Assembly: GCA_038745535.1 (NCBI GenBank) | Contig: JBCDLI010000008.1 | Coordinates: 1-64,000 of the forward strand | Reading direction: 5' to 3' | Length of the DNA stretch: 64,000 nucleotides | Origin: JBCDLI01 sp038745535 | GTDB taxonomy: Bacteria > Pseudomonadota > Alphaproteobacteria > Rhizobiales > Rhizobiaceae | Shown here: positions 47,215 through 55,970 of the stretch, in pieces | How positions within the stretch are numbered: position 1 is the first letter of the stretch | Layout: each line of letters begins with the position of its first letter | Program-made: the position numbers and the translations under genes | The notes under the pieces: generated by a model | The model's database searches: none | Seen by the model: the letters and a program-made list of their open reading frames with translations, nothing else | What the model was told of the DNA's origin: nothing

Positions 47215-48066
47215 TTAGGCCGCGAAGCGTTCAGCATTTTCTCCATAGTGGGAAATGTACCGCCGACTAATATGTGCGACCGGTAAAATCACGAGCACGT
47301 CGGTCGTATTAAATACGTCATCGATGACCGCACCTTCACCGAACGAAGCGCCAATGCGCAGATAGCCTTTGATTAATGGGGGTAGGCTGGCGAGCGCTTG
47401 CTTCATGTCGATTTGATCGCGGTCCATCAGGTCCATGGAGTGGTGCCGGGATGAGAGTGCCTTGACGGCCCACGCATCTTTCGCCCGGGCATGGTGATGA
47501 AGGAAGGACAGCGGCAGCGCGTGCGCTTCCAAGTCAATCCCGGGTAGCGATGCACATCCAAACATGGCCTCTACACCATGCCCACGGCAATAGGCCCAAA
47601 TGCCCTGCCACAAGAGTTCGATGGTCCGCCGTCCGCGATAGGCGGGCAGCACGCACGATCTTCCAAGCTCCAAGAAAGTGGTTGCCGCGTGCCGTTGAAA
47701 CATCGGCATCACGTCAAATTCTGTCTGGCTGTAAACGGCGTTTGAGCTCACATCACCAGCACGATGGATCGAAATGCGATAGGTCCCGACGATTTTCTCG
47801 TAAACGCTTCCCTCAATCGAATTATCGACGACAATGAGGTGATCACAGGCAGCGTCGAACCGATCGCGATCACGCCTGAGCCGCCGGCTTTCGCTTGGAA
47901 ATACAGCGCGAAACTCTTCTGCAAACACACGGTATCTGAGCGCTTGAGCGGCGTCCAAGTCTTCCGCTGTCGCTGCGAGCACGACCGAAAGATCACCCAT
48001 TAAACCCAACACCGTGCCGAGTGGTTTTAGATGATCGTTAGAAACGCGTGGGAGGTCACCGCGCAT
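47215..48066 (-). CDS. olsB: L-ornithine N-alpha-acyltransferase
   Basis: 283 residues of the GNAT-like acyltransferase family. It transfers a 3-hydroxyacyl chain from acyl-ACP to ornithine, the first step of ornithine-lipid synthesis. Recognised by RYRVFAEEFRAVFPSE, the VVDNSIEG / VGTYRISIHRAGD segment and LGRSCVLPAYRGRRTIELLW, which match OlsB rather than the haemolysin-type relatives. The partner OlsA O-acyltransferase gene is not adjacent. Confidence 0.85.
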   Translation of the reverse strand: MRGDLPRVSNDHLKPLGTVLGLMGDLSVVLAATAEDLDAAQALRYRVFAEEFRAVFPSESRRLRRDRDRFDAACDHLIVVDNSIEGSVYEKIVGTYRISIHRAGDVSSNAVYSQTEFDVMPMFQRHAATTFLELGRSCVLPAYRGRRTIELLWQGIWAYCRGHGVEAMFGCASLPGIDLEAHALPLSFLHHHARAKDAWAVKALSSRHHSMDLMDRDQIDMKQALASLPPLIKGYLRIGASFGEGAVIDDVFNTTDVLVILPVAHISRRYISHYGENAERFAA

Positions 48067-48151
48067 TGTTTTGCCCTCTGGTGAGTCGGTCTTTGCCGAT
48101 CGCTAGACGCGAATTGCAACAATCACGTGTCGCCGACCGTTCGACGAAAGC

Positions 48152-49672
48152 CTAGCGCCGGGCAGCCTGTGCTTCAATCCTCTCCAAAATCGCATTGGTG
48201 AGCGGTTTTGGTGCGCGACCGGTTGCGCCGGCATTCAGAGCCGCGTCGTTTGTCTCGTGTGTCTCATCTGCGGTTAGGGCAAAAATTGGCACTGGCGCGG
48301 ACCCGCTGGCTTCTTCGGTGGCCCGGATGGAGCGAATAGCGCCTAGACCATCCAGAACCGGCATGTGAACGTCCATTAAAATCACATCGAATTGCGCGTT
48401 ACTGATCAAATTGACCGCCTGTTGCCCATTTTCAGCGTGAACGACTGTGTGGCCGCGACGGTCCAATAGCTTACCGGCAAGAAGAGCGTTTACAGCATTG
48501 TCTTCTGCAAGAAGGACGCGCAGCTGGTGGCTTGCGACACCGCTCTCCGATTTTGGTGCTCTCTCGGGCGCGTTCCTTTTGGGCAATGGGTGAACATGTT
48601 CGCCGTTTAAAGCTGCAAAACAGACGCGCTTGAGTGTTGAAGGCCGCACTGGTCGGGTGAGATAGGCGTGGCCTTCGGCCTGAAATTGGGCAGCGGTAGA
48701 CCCCCGTTCGCTGGGAGGGATCAACACCACGACACGGTAGTCGTTGCGCTGCCGAGCGCTGTCGAGCAAATTTTGATCAAGGCGGGAATCAACAATCAAC
48801 ACGCCGCGCTCGGGTAGATCGTCCGTAACCACCACATCAATCCCAAACGCCTTCAGCGAGGTGCAAATGCAGTCGCGCTCCGGTCCAGGTTTCATGACGA
48901 GGTGGATTGGGTCCAAGGCTTGTTGTGTCGAACCGACGGTCACCACCTCATCGCAGGGGAGTTTGATGGTGAAATTCGAGCCTGCGCCAACGTCACTTTG
49001 CAGTTTGATCGTGCCGCCAGCCGCGACCACAAGCTTGCGGGCGATCGCGAGCCCAAGTCCTGCACCGTCATGCCCGCGCGTGGCGCCATGTTCCGCTTGT
49101 TCAAAAGCTTCGAAAATACGCTGTTGGGCATCGGTCGAGATGCCCGGTCCCGTGTCTGTGACACCGAAAGAGACATAACCATCAGCTGTGCTGACCGTCG
49201 TTTTCACGCCGCCGTTCGAGGTGAATTTCACCGCATTGCCAATGATGTTGAAGAGGACCTGGCGCAGATGTCCGGGTACAGCTTGTATGTATTGCGGCAC
49301 GCTCGGGTCGATTACATAGCCGAGATCAATTCCTTTAGCGTAAGCCTGTGTCGCCATGAGTTCGTTCACGCCCGCGAGCAGTGTTTCGACCAGCATCGGC
49401 TCGGGCTTAGCCTGAGCCTCGCCCGACTGCAGGCGGCCAAACGCCAGGAGATCATTGACGAGAATGAGAAGCGATTCCCCAGACGAGGTGATCGCGTCCA
49501 CATAAGTCTGTTGAGCTGGGGTCAACTGGGTATCCGATAACAGATGCCCCATCCCAATGATCCCATTGAGGGGCGTGCGAATTTCATGGCTTACCATCGC
49601 GAGAAGGCGCGACTTCGTCCGTTCCGCATCGTCATCGATGGCAACACGCTCTGGTTTTACGTCGATATTCAT
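48152..49672 (-). CDS. Soluble hybrid histidine kinase with pseudo-receiver and C-terminal receiver
   Basis: 506 residues from ATG 49672 (the frame opens upstream at 49717). No membrane segment or sensor domain. HisKA with LAMVSHEIRTPLNGIIGM (phosphoryl His29), HATPase domain (FNIIGNAVKFTSNG; GAGLGLAIARKL), a middle receiver-like domain lacking the acidic pocket and with Arg where Lys is usual (YLTRPVRP), then a complete receiver (VLLAEDNAVN, VILMDVHMPVLDG, RAPKPL). Probably a cytosolic phosphorelay protein; output unknown because no Hpt or DNA-binding domain is attached. Confidence 0.85.
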   Translation of the reverse strand: MNIDVKPERVAIDDDAERTKSRLLAMVSHEIRTPLNGIIGMGHLLSDTQLTPAQQTYVDAITSSGESLLILVNDLLAFGRLQSGEAQAKPEPMLVETLLAGVNELMATQAYAKGIDLGYVIDPSVPQYIQAVPGHLRQVLFNIIGNAVKFTSNGGVKTTVSTADGYVSFGVTDTGPGISTDAQQRIFEAFEQAEHGATRGHDGAGLGLAIARKLVVAAGGTIKLQSDVGAGSNFTIKLPCDEVVTVGSTQQALDPIHLVMKPGPERDCICTSLKAFGIDVVVTDDLPERGVLIVDSRLDQNLLDSARQRNDYRVVVLIPPSERGSTAAQFQAEGHAYLTRPVRPSTLKRVCFAALNGEHVHPLPKRNAPERAPKSESGVASHQLRVLLAEDNAVNALLAGKLLDRRGHTVVHAENGQQAVNLISNAQFDVILMDVHMPVLDGLGAIRSIRATEEASGSAPVPIFALTADETHETNDAALNAGATGRAPKPLTNAILERIEAQAARR

Positions 49673-49735
49673 CCCCACGTGGTAACCGAATTTGGTGTAA
49701 ATCCGGTTTCCGCGCACGGCACAAATCGAGGTAGT

Positions 49736-50731
49736 TCAGGTAGTCATATCGACGATCACACGCCCACGGATCTTACCGTCAAGGATCCCGGTAGCCGTAT
49801 CGACGATGTCATCAAAGCCAATAGTCGTGGAGATGCTGGCGATTTTTTCAGGGTCTAGATCGGTGACGAGGCGGTTCCACGCCTCTTCGCGGACTTCAAT
49901 TGGTGCCATGACGGAATCTACGCCGAGCAACGACACGCCGCGCAAGATGAACGGAGCAACAGTCGTTGGCAAATCCATGCCCTGCGCTAACCCGCAAGCG
50001 GCGACTGCGCCGGAGTGTTTGGTTTGGGCCAGCACATTTGCAAGCGTTGTGGAACCAACTGAATCGACCGCACCAGCCCAGCGCTCTTTGCCAAGCGGAC
50101 GTCCGGGCTCAGAAAGTTCGGCACGATCTATGATTTCCGCAGCGCCCAAGCCCTTCAAATAGTCAGCTTCTGAGGCTCGGCCCGTGGATGCGATAACGTG
50201 ATACCCAAGCTTTCCAAGCACTGCGATGGCAACCGAGCCGACACCACCTGCTGCGCCTGTAACAACAACCGGGCCACGGTCAGGCGTGATGCCTGCTTTC
50301 TCCAAAGCCAAGACACAAAGCATCGCCGTGTATCCGGCAGTGCCGATTGCCATGGCGCTTTGCGCGCTGATCGCGTCAGGTCGTGCAATCAGCCAGTCAC
50401 CGTTGACACGGCTCTTTCCAGCGTATGCGCCAAAGTGCGTTTCGCCCGTGCCCCAGCCGTTTAGAATGACTTTGTCGCCGACCTTCCACTTCGCGTGATC
50501 GGAATGGGAAACCGTTCCAGCAAAATCAATTCCGGGTATCATGGGCCAACGCCGCACAACGGGGCTTTTGCCGGTGATCGCGAGGCCGTCCTTATAGTTC
50601 ACCGTGGTAGCTTCAACGTCGACAACCACATCGCCGTCCATAAGGTCGTCGACGGTGATCTCGTTCACATCAACACTTTGAACTTTGTTCTCGTCGCGCG
50701 AGACCATTATGGCCTTGAAAGTTTCGCTCAC
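49736..50731 (-). CDS. MDR-family NADPH oxidoreductase (AcuI/YhdH type)
   Basis: 331 residues. Zinc-independent medium-chain reductase: VEATTVNYKDGLAITGK, then GVDFAG-like IPGIDFAGTV, and the NADPH-binding VTGAAGGVGSVAIAVLGKLGY. AcuI/YhdH reduces acryloyl-CoA to propionyl-CoA, important in DMSP-using marine bacteria. The start ATG is at 50731, one base after the lspA stop on the other side. Gene call is firm; substrate is by family. Confidence 0.88.
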   Translation of the reverse strand: MSETFKAIMVSRDENKVQSVDVNEITVDDLMDGDVVVDVEATTVNYKDGLAITGKSPVVRRWPMIPGIDFAGTVSHSDHAKWKVGDKVILNGWGTGETHFGAYAGKSRVNGDWLIARPDAISAQSAMAIGTAGYTAMLCVLALEKAGITPDRGPVVVTGAAGGVGSVAIAVLGKLGYHVIASTGRASEADYLKGLGAAEIIDRAELSEPGRPLGKERWAGAVDSVGSTTLANVLAQTKHSGAVAACGLAQGMDLPTTVAPFILRGVSLLGVDSVMAPIEVREEAWNRLVTDLDPEKIASISTTIGFDDIVDTATGILDGKIRGRVIVDMTT

Positions 50732-50732
50732 C

Positions 50733-51248
50733 CTAGCTCTCCCCGGTAGTCGTTTCTTTTTCTGATTGCCGCCACCATGTGATCAGTTCATCCAAAAGCA
50801 CAAGGCCCGCGCCAACCGTAATTGCGCTGTCTGCAAGGTTGAAAACCGCAAATGACCATTCGGGCAAATGGAAGAGGAAGTAATCGATGACATAGCCAAG
50901 CCGGGCCCGGTCGATCAGGTTACCAACGGCGCCCCCAATAATAAGCGCGAAGCCGAAATGGGACAGCACGCGTTCCGGCGCACTGTCGCGCCAGAGCCAC
51001 AGGACGAACAGGCTTACGCCAGTTGCCAGCGCGATGAGTGGACCTGCGCCAAGGCCTGATAGCATCGAGAACGCGATGCCCTCATTGTAGGTACGGAAAA
51101 GCGCGAAGAATGGCAGCACATCCCATTTCACCTGAAATGGCATGTAGGCTTCCACGGCCCATTTGCAAAATTGGTCGACGACCACCACCAGCGCTGCAAG
51201 AATGAGTGGAACGCGGTATTTCGAACGACGGACGGCTGAGCGGCTCAT
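50733..51248 (-). CDS. lspA: Lipoprotein signal peptidase
   Basis: 171 residues, inner-membrane aspartic protease that removes prolipoprotein signal peptides. Four transmembrane helices and both catalytic Asp blocks: GGAVGNLIDRARLGYVIDYF and FNLADSAITVGAGLVLLD. The ATG (51248) overlaps the stop of the upstream TrmH-type methyltransferase (ATGA, 51245-51248), so coupled translation is expected. The three genes 50733-53214 form one minus-strand unit. Confidence 0.94.
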   Translation of the reverse strand: MSRSAVRRSKYRVPLILAALVVVVDQFCKWAVEAYMPFQVKWDVLPFFALFRTYNEGIAFSMLSGLGAGPLIALATGVSLFVLWLWRDSAPERVLSHFGFALIIGGAVGNLIDRARLGYVIDYFLFHLPEWSFAVFNLADSAITVGAGLVLLDELITWWRQSEKETTTGES

Positions 51249-52090
51249 CCAATCGGCTCCAAAGCAAGGCTCTCGCGCTTCGCCTCATAGAGACAGATCG
51301 CGGTTGCGACGGCAAGATTAAGCGAATCGGCCCGGCCTGCTTGCGGAATACGAACCACGTCCGTGCACGCTTCTACCAACGCATCGGTGAGGCCCTGTTG
51401 TTCATTGCCCATCAATAAAATGGTAGGACCACCCCCATAATCCACGTTCCGAAAATCAGTTTCGCCCGCCATGTGGGTGCCGACAATGCGGCCGGACCAC
51501 GTGTTTGCGAAGCTCGCAAAATCCTCCGCCGCCATCCGGATGATATTCACGCCAAATATTGAACCCATCGTTGCACGCACGGTTTCTGGTGAAAACGGAT
51601 CGGTCGTATCGCCGATCAAGATCACACCTTTCGCGCCGACCGCATCAATTGTCCGTATAACCGTGCCAAGGTTTCCCGGATCACGCACGCGATCAAGCGC
51701 GACCCAAACGTCGCCAGAGCCATCTGTAACAGCAGAGGCTTTGGCAAATCGCCGTTTGAACACGCCGACCACCATTTGGGGATTATCGCGCCGCGTGATC
51801 GCGCCCAGCACCTTTTCAGGCACGATGAGGATATCAGCGCCTTTTGCCAGCGCTTTTGCCGCGAGACCTCCGATCTTAGCATCGCCGCGCTTTGATGCGG
51901 CGTAGATCAACGTGTCCAGCGACCAGCCGAGATCAAGCGCGTCGATGACCAGCTTCATGCCTTCGGCCACAAAACGGTTCGTGTCTTCGCGATGGCGCTT
52001 CTTCTCAAGCAGGCGAAGGTCTTTGACAATTGGGTTTGAGAGGCTGCTGATCTCTTTCACGCGACCGGGTATGGCGAGTTTCTCACTCAT
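51245..52090 (-). CDS. TrmH/SpoU-family RNA methyltransferase
   Basis: 281 residues from ATG 52090, overlapping the stop of the upstream methyltransferase (ATGA). N-terminal substrate-binding domain (KDLRLLEKKRHREDTNRFV), then a SPOUT knot domain with motifs LDRVRDPGNLGTVIRT, ILLMGNEQQGL and VRIPQAGRADSLNLAVA. 2'-O-methylation of rRNA or tRNA. Specific target not deducible. Confidence 0.9.
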   Translation of the reverse strand: MSEKLAIPGRVKEISSLSNPIVKDLRLLEKKRHREDTNRFVAEGMKLVIDALDLGWSLDTLIYAASKRGDAKIGGLAAKALAKGADILIVPEKVLGAITRRDNPQMVVGVFKRRFAKASAVTDGSGDVWVALDRVRDPGNLGTVIRTIDAVGAKGVILIGDTTDPFSPETVRATMGSIFGVNIIRMAAEDFASFANTWSGRIVGTHMAGETDFRNVDYGGGPTILLMGNEQQGLTDALVEACTDVVRIPQAGRADSLNLAVATAICLYEAKRESLALEPIG

Positions 52091-53214
52091 GATTTGGCGG
52101 TCTCCGTGAGAGGTGTCCAACGCGTGTACATAGATGTCGAAAGCCCGCGGCCGGTACGTTCTTCGCGCAAAATCAATTCGCCCGATTGAACCTCACCATG
52201 GGGTGTAAAGCCGGTAAATGCGTCCATCACAAGTTCGTGGGCGGCGAAGAAGGAAGCCCGGATTGCGTAAGTTGTCAGTACAAACATCGACGGTTGCGTA
52301 GACAGAATATCGCGACAGCCATCAACAAGCGCACCGAGATTTTCAAAAAGTTGCCAAACCTCGCCGTTTGGACCGCGACCATAGGCGGGCGGATCTGCGA
52401 GGATAATATCGTACGTGTTTCCACGCCTGATTTCGCGTTGCACGAATTTCAGGGCGTCTTCGCAAATCCAACGGATCGGCCGCTCGTTCAACCCGGCTAG
52501 ATCCTGGTTTTCGCGAGCCCAGCCGATTGCCTTTTTGGATGCATCCACATGGGTCACATGGGCACCGGCATCAGCTGCTATGAGCGAGGCCAGTCCTGTG
52601 TATCCAAAAAGATTGAGGACCTTCAACTGCCGGTCAGAACCTTCGATCAGTTCGCGCATGTGTCTCCAGTGCACAATTTGCTCGGCAAACACACCCACAT
52701 GACGAAACGCAGTAAAACGCCCGAGATAGGGAAGGCCATCGCAGGTCATCCGCCATGTCTCGTGCAGCTTTTTCTTTGGAAAATGCCACCGCCCGTCACT
52801 GTCATCATCACTGCCACCGGTGAATATGGCGTCGGCGGCAGCCCACTCCGCCTCCGATCTCTGCCGTGACCAGATCGCCTGTGCTTCCGGCCTTTGCAGA
52901 ATGAAGTCGCCATAGCGCTCCAGCTTTTGTCCGTCGCCACTATCTAAAAGCGCGTAATTATCATTCGGACAGCACTCCAGCATCATAGGTGGCAATTCGA
53001 GGGGGCGATGCCCGTCGCGTTTCACGCGGGATACGGGAGCTTTGTCGTTTGCGCTTTTTTGCGAAACCTTCGGGTTCGGCCGGAAACCGGACGATTTCGG
53101 TCTGTTTGTGGGGTCAAACTTCGCTTGGCGAGCCTTCTTGGGTCGCGACTTATCAGTGCGTGTTTTGGCAGCAGACGCGTTCCGCTTCGAAAGTGCTTTT
53201 GATCTCGTCGCCAC
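52087..53214 (-). CDS. Class I SAM-dependent methyltransferase (RlmI/RlmK-like)
   Basis: 375 residues with a Lys/Arg/Ser-rich disordered N-terminus (first 60 or so). SAM-binding motif VLNLFGYTGLASLIAADAGA, acidic second loop HVDASKKAIGWA, and ILADPPAYGRGP, the DPP-Y catalytic-type motif of rRNA m5C/m2G methyltransferases. An rRNA methyltransferase is the likely role. First gene of the minus-strand methyltransferase-TrmH-lspA-acuI series. Confidence 0.85.
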   Translation of the reverse strand: MATRSKALSKRNASAAKTRTDKSRPKKARQAKFDPTNRPKSSGFRPNPKVSQKSANDKAPVSRVKRDGHRPLELPPMMLECCPNDNYALLDSGDGQKLERYGDFILQRPEAQAIWSRQRSEAEWAAADAIFTGGSDDDSDGRWHFPKKKLHETWRMTCDGLPYLGRFTAFRHVGVFAEQIVHWRHMRELIEGSDRQLKVLNLFGYTGLASLIAADAGAHVTHVDASKKAIGWARENQDLAGLNERPIRWICEDALKFVQREIRRGNTYDIILADPPAYGRGPNGEVWQLFENLGALVDGCRDILSTQPSMFVLTTYAIRASFFAAHELVMDAFTGFTPHGEVQSGELILREERTGRGLSTSMYTRWTPLTETAKS

Positions 53215-53307
53215 GTGTCAGACCGCTTGATCTTTTTGAAGGATGTTTAGATTAGTCCACAGCGCCAAAGAACGCGCGCTAGACCCGGGAAACAAAAGGG
53301 GACGACC

Positions 53308-53403
53308 GTGGCCGAAACGTATAGTGAAAATGCCGGAACCGTATTTTTCTGGGGCTTGGTTCTTTGCCTCGCGCTCGGCCTGATCGTATGGTTTATCAGT
53401 TAA
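53308..53403 (+). CDS. 31-residue membrane microprotein
   Basis: GTG start at 53308 with AAAAGGGGACGACC just before it (a near-consensus ribosome site) and TAA at 53401. Sequence begins MAETYSENAGTVFFWGL, then a single hydrophobic helix (TVFFWGLVLCLALGLIVWFI) that ends two residues from the C-terminus. It lies alone on the plus strand between two minus-strand genes, converging with the lapA-like gene at 10 bases. Membrane-inserted regulator or subunit is possible; nothing else can be said. Confidence 0.5.
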   Translation: MAETYSENAGTVFFWGLVLCLALGLIVWFIS

Positions 53404-53412
53404 GGCCGAGCC

Positions 53413-53757
53413 TCAGCTTGACCGCTGCATAACCAAGGCATTGCCAGATGCATCTGCGCCCTCTTTCTTCGTGCTCTCCATCTCCTTACGAAGCGCCACG
53501 CTTTCGCGCTTGTATCTGCGCTCAAGCTTGCGGTGGTTGCCTTGCGTGAACCAGGTCGCAACGCCTCCGAAAACCACGCCAACTGCTACGGCCCCAAACA
53601 GCCAGATGAACATCGGCGCCTGAATCGTTAGAGCCGGATTTCCTGGATTGAACACGTCGAGGCTCACTGGAACCGCGTCACGATTGGCGACGCTGAGCGC
53701 TATCAGCGCAATTGCCAGCGGTATGAGGAACAAGACGGTTATAATTTTGGAAATCAT
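53413..53757 (-). CDS. lapA: LapA-family small membrane protein
   Basis: 114 residues: two membrane helices (ITVLFLIPLAIALIALSVAN; FIWLFGAVAVGVVFGGVATWF) with NRDAVPVSLDVFNP between, then a charged coiled-coil tail (HRKLERRYKRESVALRKEME). Matches the LapA (DUF1049) architecture, which in E. coli acts with LapB in LPS assembly control. LapB is absent nearby. Downstream of ihfB (68 bases). Confidence 0.8.
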   Translation of the reverse strand: MISKIITVLFLIPLAIALIALSVANRDAVPVSLDVFNPGNPALTIQAPMFIWLFGAVAVGVVFGGVATWFTQGNHRKLERRYKRESVALRKEMESTKKEGADASGNALVMQRSS

Positions 53758-53825
53758 AGTTTTGGTCTTTCACTGACTGCATCGACGCTATCGGTCCTAT
53801 AACCCACGCTTGTCGTTCTTACCAA

Positions 53826-54110
53826 TCAGAGATTTGCGTTCATCCGTTCGCGCAGTTCTTTGCCGGTTTTGAAAAACGGCACCCACTTCTGCTCGACTTT
53901 CACCATCTCACCAGTGCGCGGGTTTCGCCCCTCGCGCGCGGGTCGCTCTTTTACCCCAAACGCACCGAAGCCGCGTAATTCGACCCGGTTACCGCTCGCG
54001 AGCGTATCTGTAATCTCTTCAAACACCGCGTTGATGATGTTTTCCACGTCACGTTGATACAGGTGCGGGTTACGATCTGTTATTATTTGCACCAATTCAG
54101 AACGTATCAT
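53826..54110 (-). CDS. ihfB: Integration host factor beta subunit
   Basis: 94 residues, exactly the usual length. MIRSELVQIITDRNPHLYQRD start and the DNA-bending beta-arm GRNPRTGEMVKV. Binds and bends DNA as heterodimer with IhfA. ATG 54110 overlaps the sppA stop (ATGA at 54107-54110); a longer upstream open frame is discarded because it lies inside sppA. Confidence 0.95.
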   Translation of the reverse strand: MIRSELVQIITDRNPHLYQRDVENIINAVFEEITDTLASGNRVELRGFGAFGVKERPAREGRNPRTGEMVKVEQKWVPFFKTGKELRERMNANL

Positions 54111-55093
54111 CTTCCAGCGCCCCCCGCTTTTCCGCCAACGTGCCAAACAGACACAAGACCGTCAAGAAAAACGCTGTCTGTTAGACGCCCAAGTTCTCCT
54201 CCAACATGACCCTCAAAACCGAGACGGCGGATGACGGAATCAACGACAGCATTTGCGAAGAACAAGCTGGGCCGCGGGGGCGTCGGTTCATATTCCACCA
54301 CCGGTAGGTCTGCCGTCACACCGTCTTGGCTTTCCAGCCACGTCCGCGCTTCAATCATGCCGCCAAGCCCATCGATCAGGCCGTTCTCCACGGATTGGCG
54401 ACCGGTAAAAATTGAGCCATCTGACAAGCGGTTAAGCTGCGCGTCATTAAAGCCGCGTCGCTCGGCCACCAATTCGCGAAACCACTGATAGCTGTCATCA
54501 ATCAGCGCTTCCATCATTTCAATCGCTTCCGGTGGCGTTTCACCGAAGAAATTTGGCTCCGCCTTGAGAGGCGTTGATCGGATTGCATTCACCTCTACGC
54601 CGATATTCTCTAACAGCTGGTCGACTTTCGGAAACTGGAAAATCACGCCGATGGACCCGACAATGGACGATTGACGCGCAATAATGTGGTCTGTGGCCGA
54701 CGCCACCATGTAGGCCGCCGATGCAGCGGTCCCATTTATCTGCGCGACCGTTGGCTTCTTTTCGGCAATCCGTCTCACCGCTTCGTAAACCGCCTCGCCG
54801 CCCGTGGTCGTTCCGCCCGGCGAGTCTATCGTGACAATGACGGCTTGGGCACGATCGGACGCGGCAATGCGATCCAGCCGTTCCAATATGTCGGTTCCGC
54901 CCGTAATCATTCCGCTAACCCGGATATGGGCGATGTGGTCTCTCGCCACCGCGGCGCTAGAAAAGCCGCCGCTTCCACCGGCCACCGCCAGTGCTCCGAC
55001 GAGGAGGATCAGCGCGAGGATAGCAACGATGCGCCAAACTCCCAGCTTTTTGCGAAGTCTTTGCCTATCGATAATATCGTCAGCGAGCGCCAA
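54107..55093 (-). CDS. sppA: Signal peptide peptidase SppA (S49 family)
   Basis: 328 residues, single-domain short SppA. N-terminal anchor (IVAILALILLVGALAVAGG). Catalytic Ser in INGTAASAAYMVASATDHI and general-base Lys in RSTPLKAEPNFFGE. Degrades cleaved signal peptides from the inner membrane. Coupled with ihfB by ATGA. Divergent from lptC across about 177 bases. Confidence 0.93.
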   Translation of the reverse strand: MALADDIIDRQRLRKKLGVWRIVAILALILLVGALAVAGGSGGFSSAAVARDHIAHIRVSGMITGGTDILERLDRIAASDRAQAVIVTIDSPGGTTTGGEAVYEAVRRIAEKKPTVAQINGTAASAAYMVASATDHIIARQSSIVGSIGVIFQFPKVDQLLENIGVEVNAIRSTPLKAEPNFFGETPPEAIEMMEALIDDSYQWFRELVAERRGFNDAQLNRLSDGSIFTGRQSVENGLIDGLGGMIEARTWLESQDGVTADLPVVEYEPTPPRPSLFFANAVVDSVIRRLGFEGHVGGELGRLTDSVFLDGLVSVWHVGGKAGGAGR

Positions 55094-55270
55094 ATTATTC
55101 TCCCTTTATCTGCAACGGGTTATGCACTTCACATGTGCCGACGCAATAGAGATAGGCCACGATATCGCCCGTCCAGCCGGTCGTTGTTTTCATTTTTTGT
55201 GTTTGAGCGCAAAGATGCGCAAAACGAACACATTGAACGAATAGAAAATCGCTGTTTTCGGAAATCATAG

Positions 55271-55939
55271 ATGAACAGCAGACCCATAGCCGCTAACGAA
55301 AATGCGAAACGCCGACAGGATGCCTATCGCGCCGCGCGAAAGCATTCCCGCAGTGTGTCGGTGATCAAGGTCGCGCTTCCGTTGATCGCAGTGCTTGGGA
55401 CTGCCTGGCTCACTTCCGGTTTTTTCACCGATGATGATGGCGATGGTCCGAGTTTTCAGTTTTCATCGCTTGGTTTGCAGGACGGCGCGGTCAAAATGGA
55501 AAATCCGGAGGTCACCGGGGTCACAGCCGACAACCGGCCCTATCGTCTCATCGCAAATGAGGCCTTGCAATATCTGACCGAAGATCGGCGCATTGAGATG
55601 GACGGCATCGACGCAGCTTTCACGATGCCCGACGGGTCCGAGGCCTCACTTCGCGCACCAGCCGGCGTCTTTATCCAAGAGCAGAGCACTTTGAATTTGA
55701 AAGGACGATCCACGTTTGCGACTTCCGAAGGGATAGAAGTGAACTTTAACGCGGCGCAAATAAACATCGGCGATGGTGAGTTTAAAAGCGATGCGCCGGT
55801 GACAATCAAACGGAGCGGCTCGACGATTGACGCAGGCAATTTGAACGTGACCGACGGTGGGAAGCGCTTTCTTTTTGGCGGTGGGGTTCGTCTTATGTTG
55901 GAGCCTGGCGCGCTATCAAGTGCTAAGGCCGACGAATAG
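55271..55939 (+). CDS. lptC: LPS export protein LptC
   Basis: 222 residues, one transmembrane helix (VIKVALPLIAVLGTAWLTSGFF, about 32-53) and periplasmic beta-jellyroll (LQDGAVKMENPEVTGV; APAGVFIQEQSTLNLKG). Bitopic inner-membrane link between LptB2FG and LptA in lipopolysaccharide transport. First gene of lptC-lptA-lptB-rpoN. Confidence 0.9.
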   Translation: MNSRPIAANENAKRRQDAYRAARKHSRSVSVIKVALPLIAVLGTAWLTSGFFTDDDGDGPSFQFSSLGLQDGAVKMENPEVTGVTADNRPYRLIANEALQYLTEDRRIEMDGIDAAFTMPDGSEASLRAPAGVFIQEQSTLNLKGRSTFATSEGIEVNFNAAQINIGDGEFKSDAPVTIKRSGSTIDAGNLNVTDGGKRFLFGGGVRLMLEPGALSSAKADE

Positions 55940-55970
55940 TTTTCGCATTTCGGGTCTTTCGGGGAAATCG

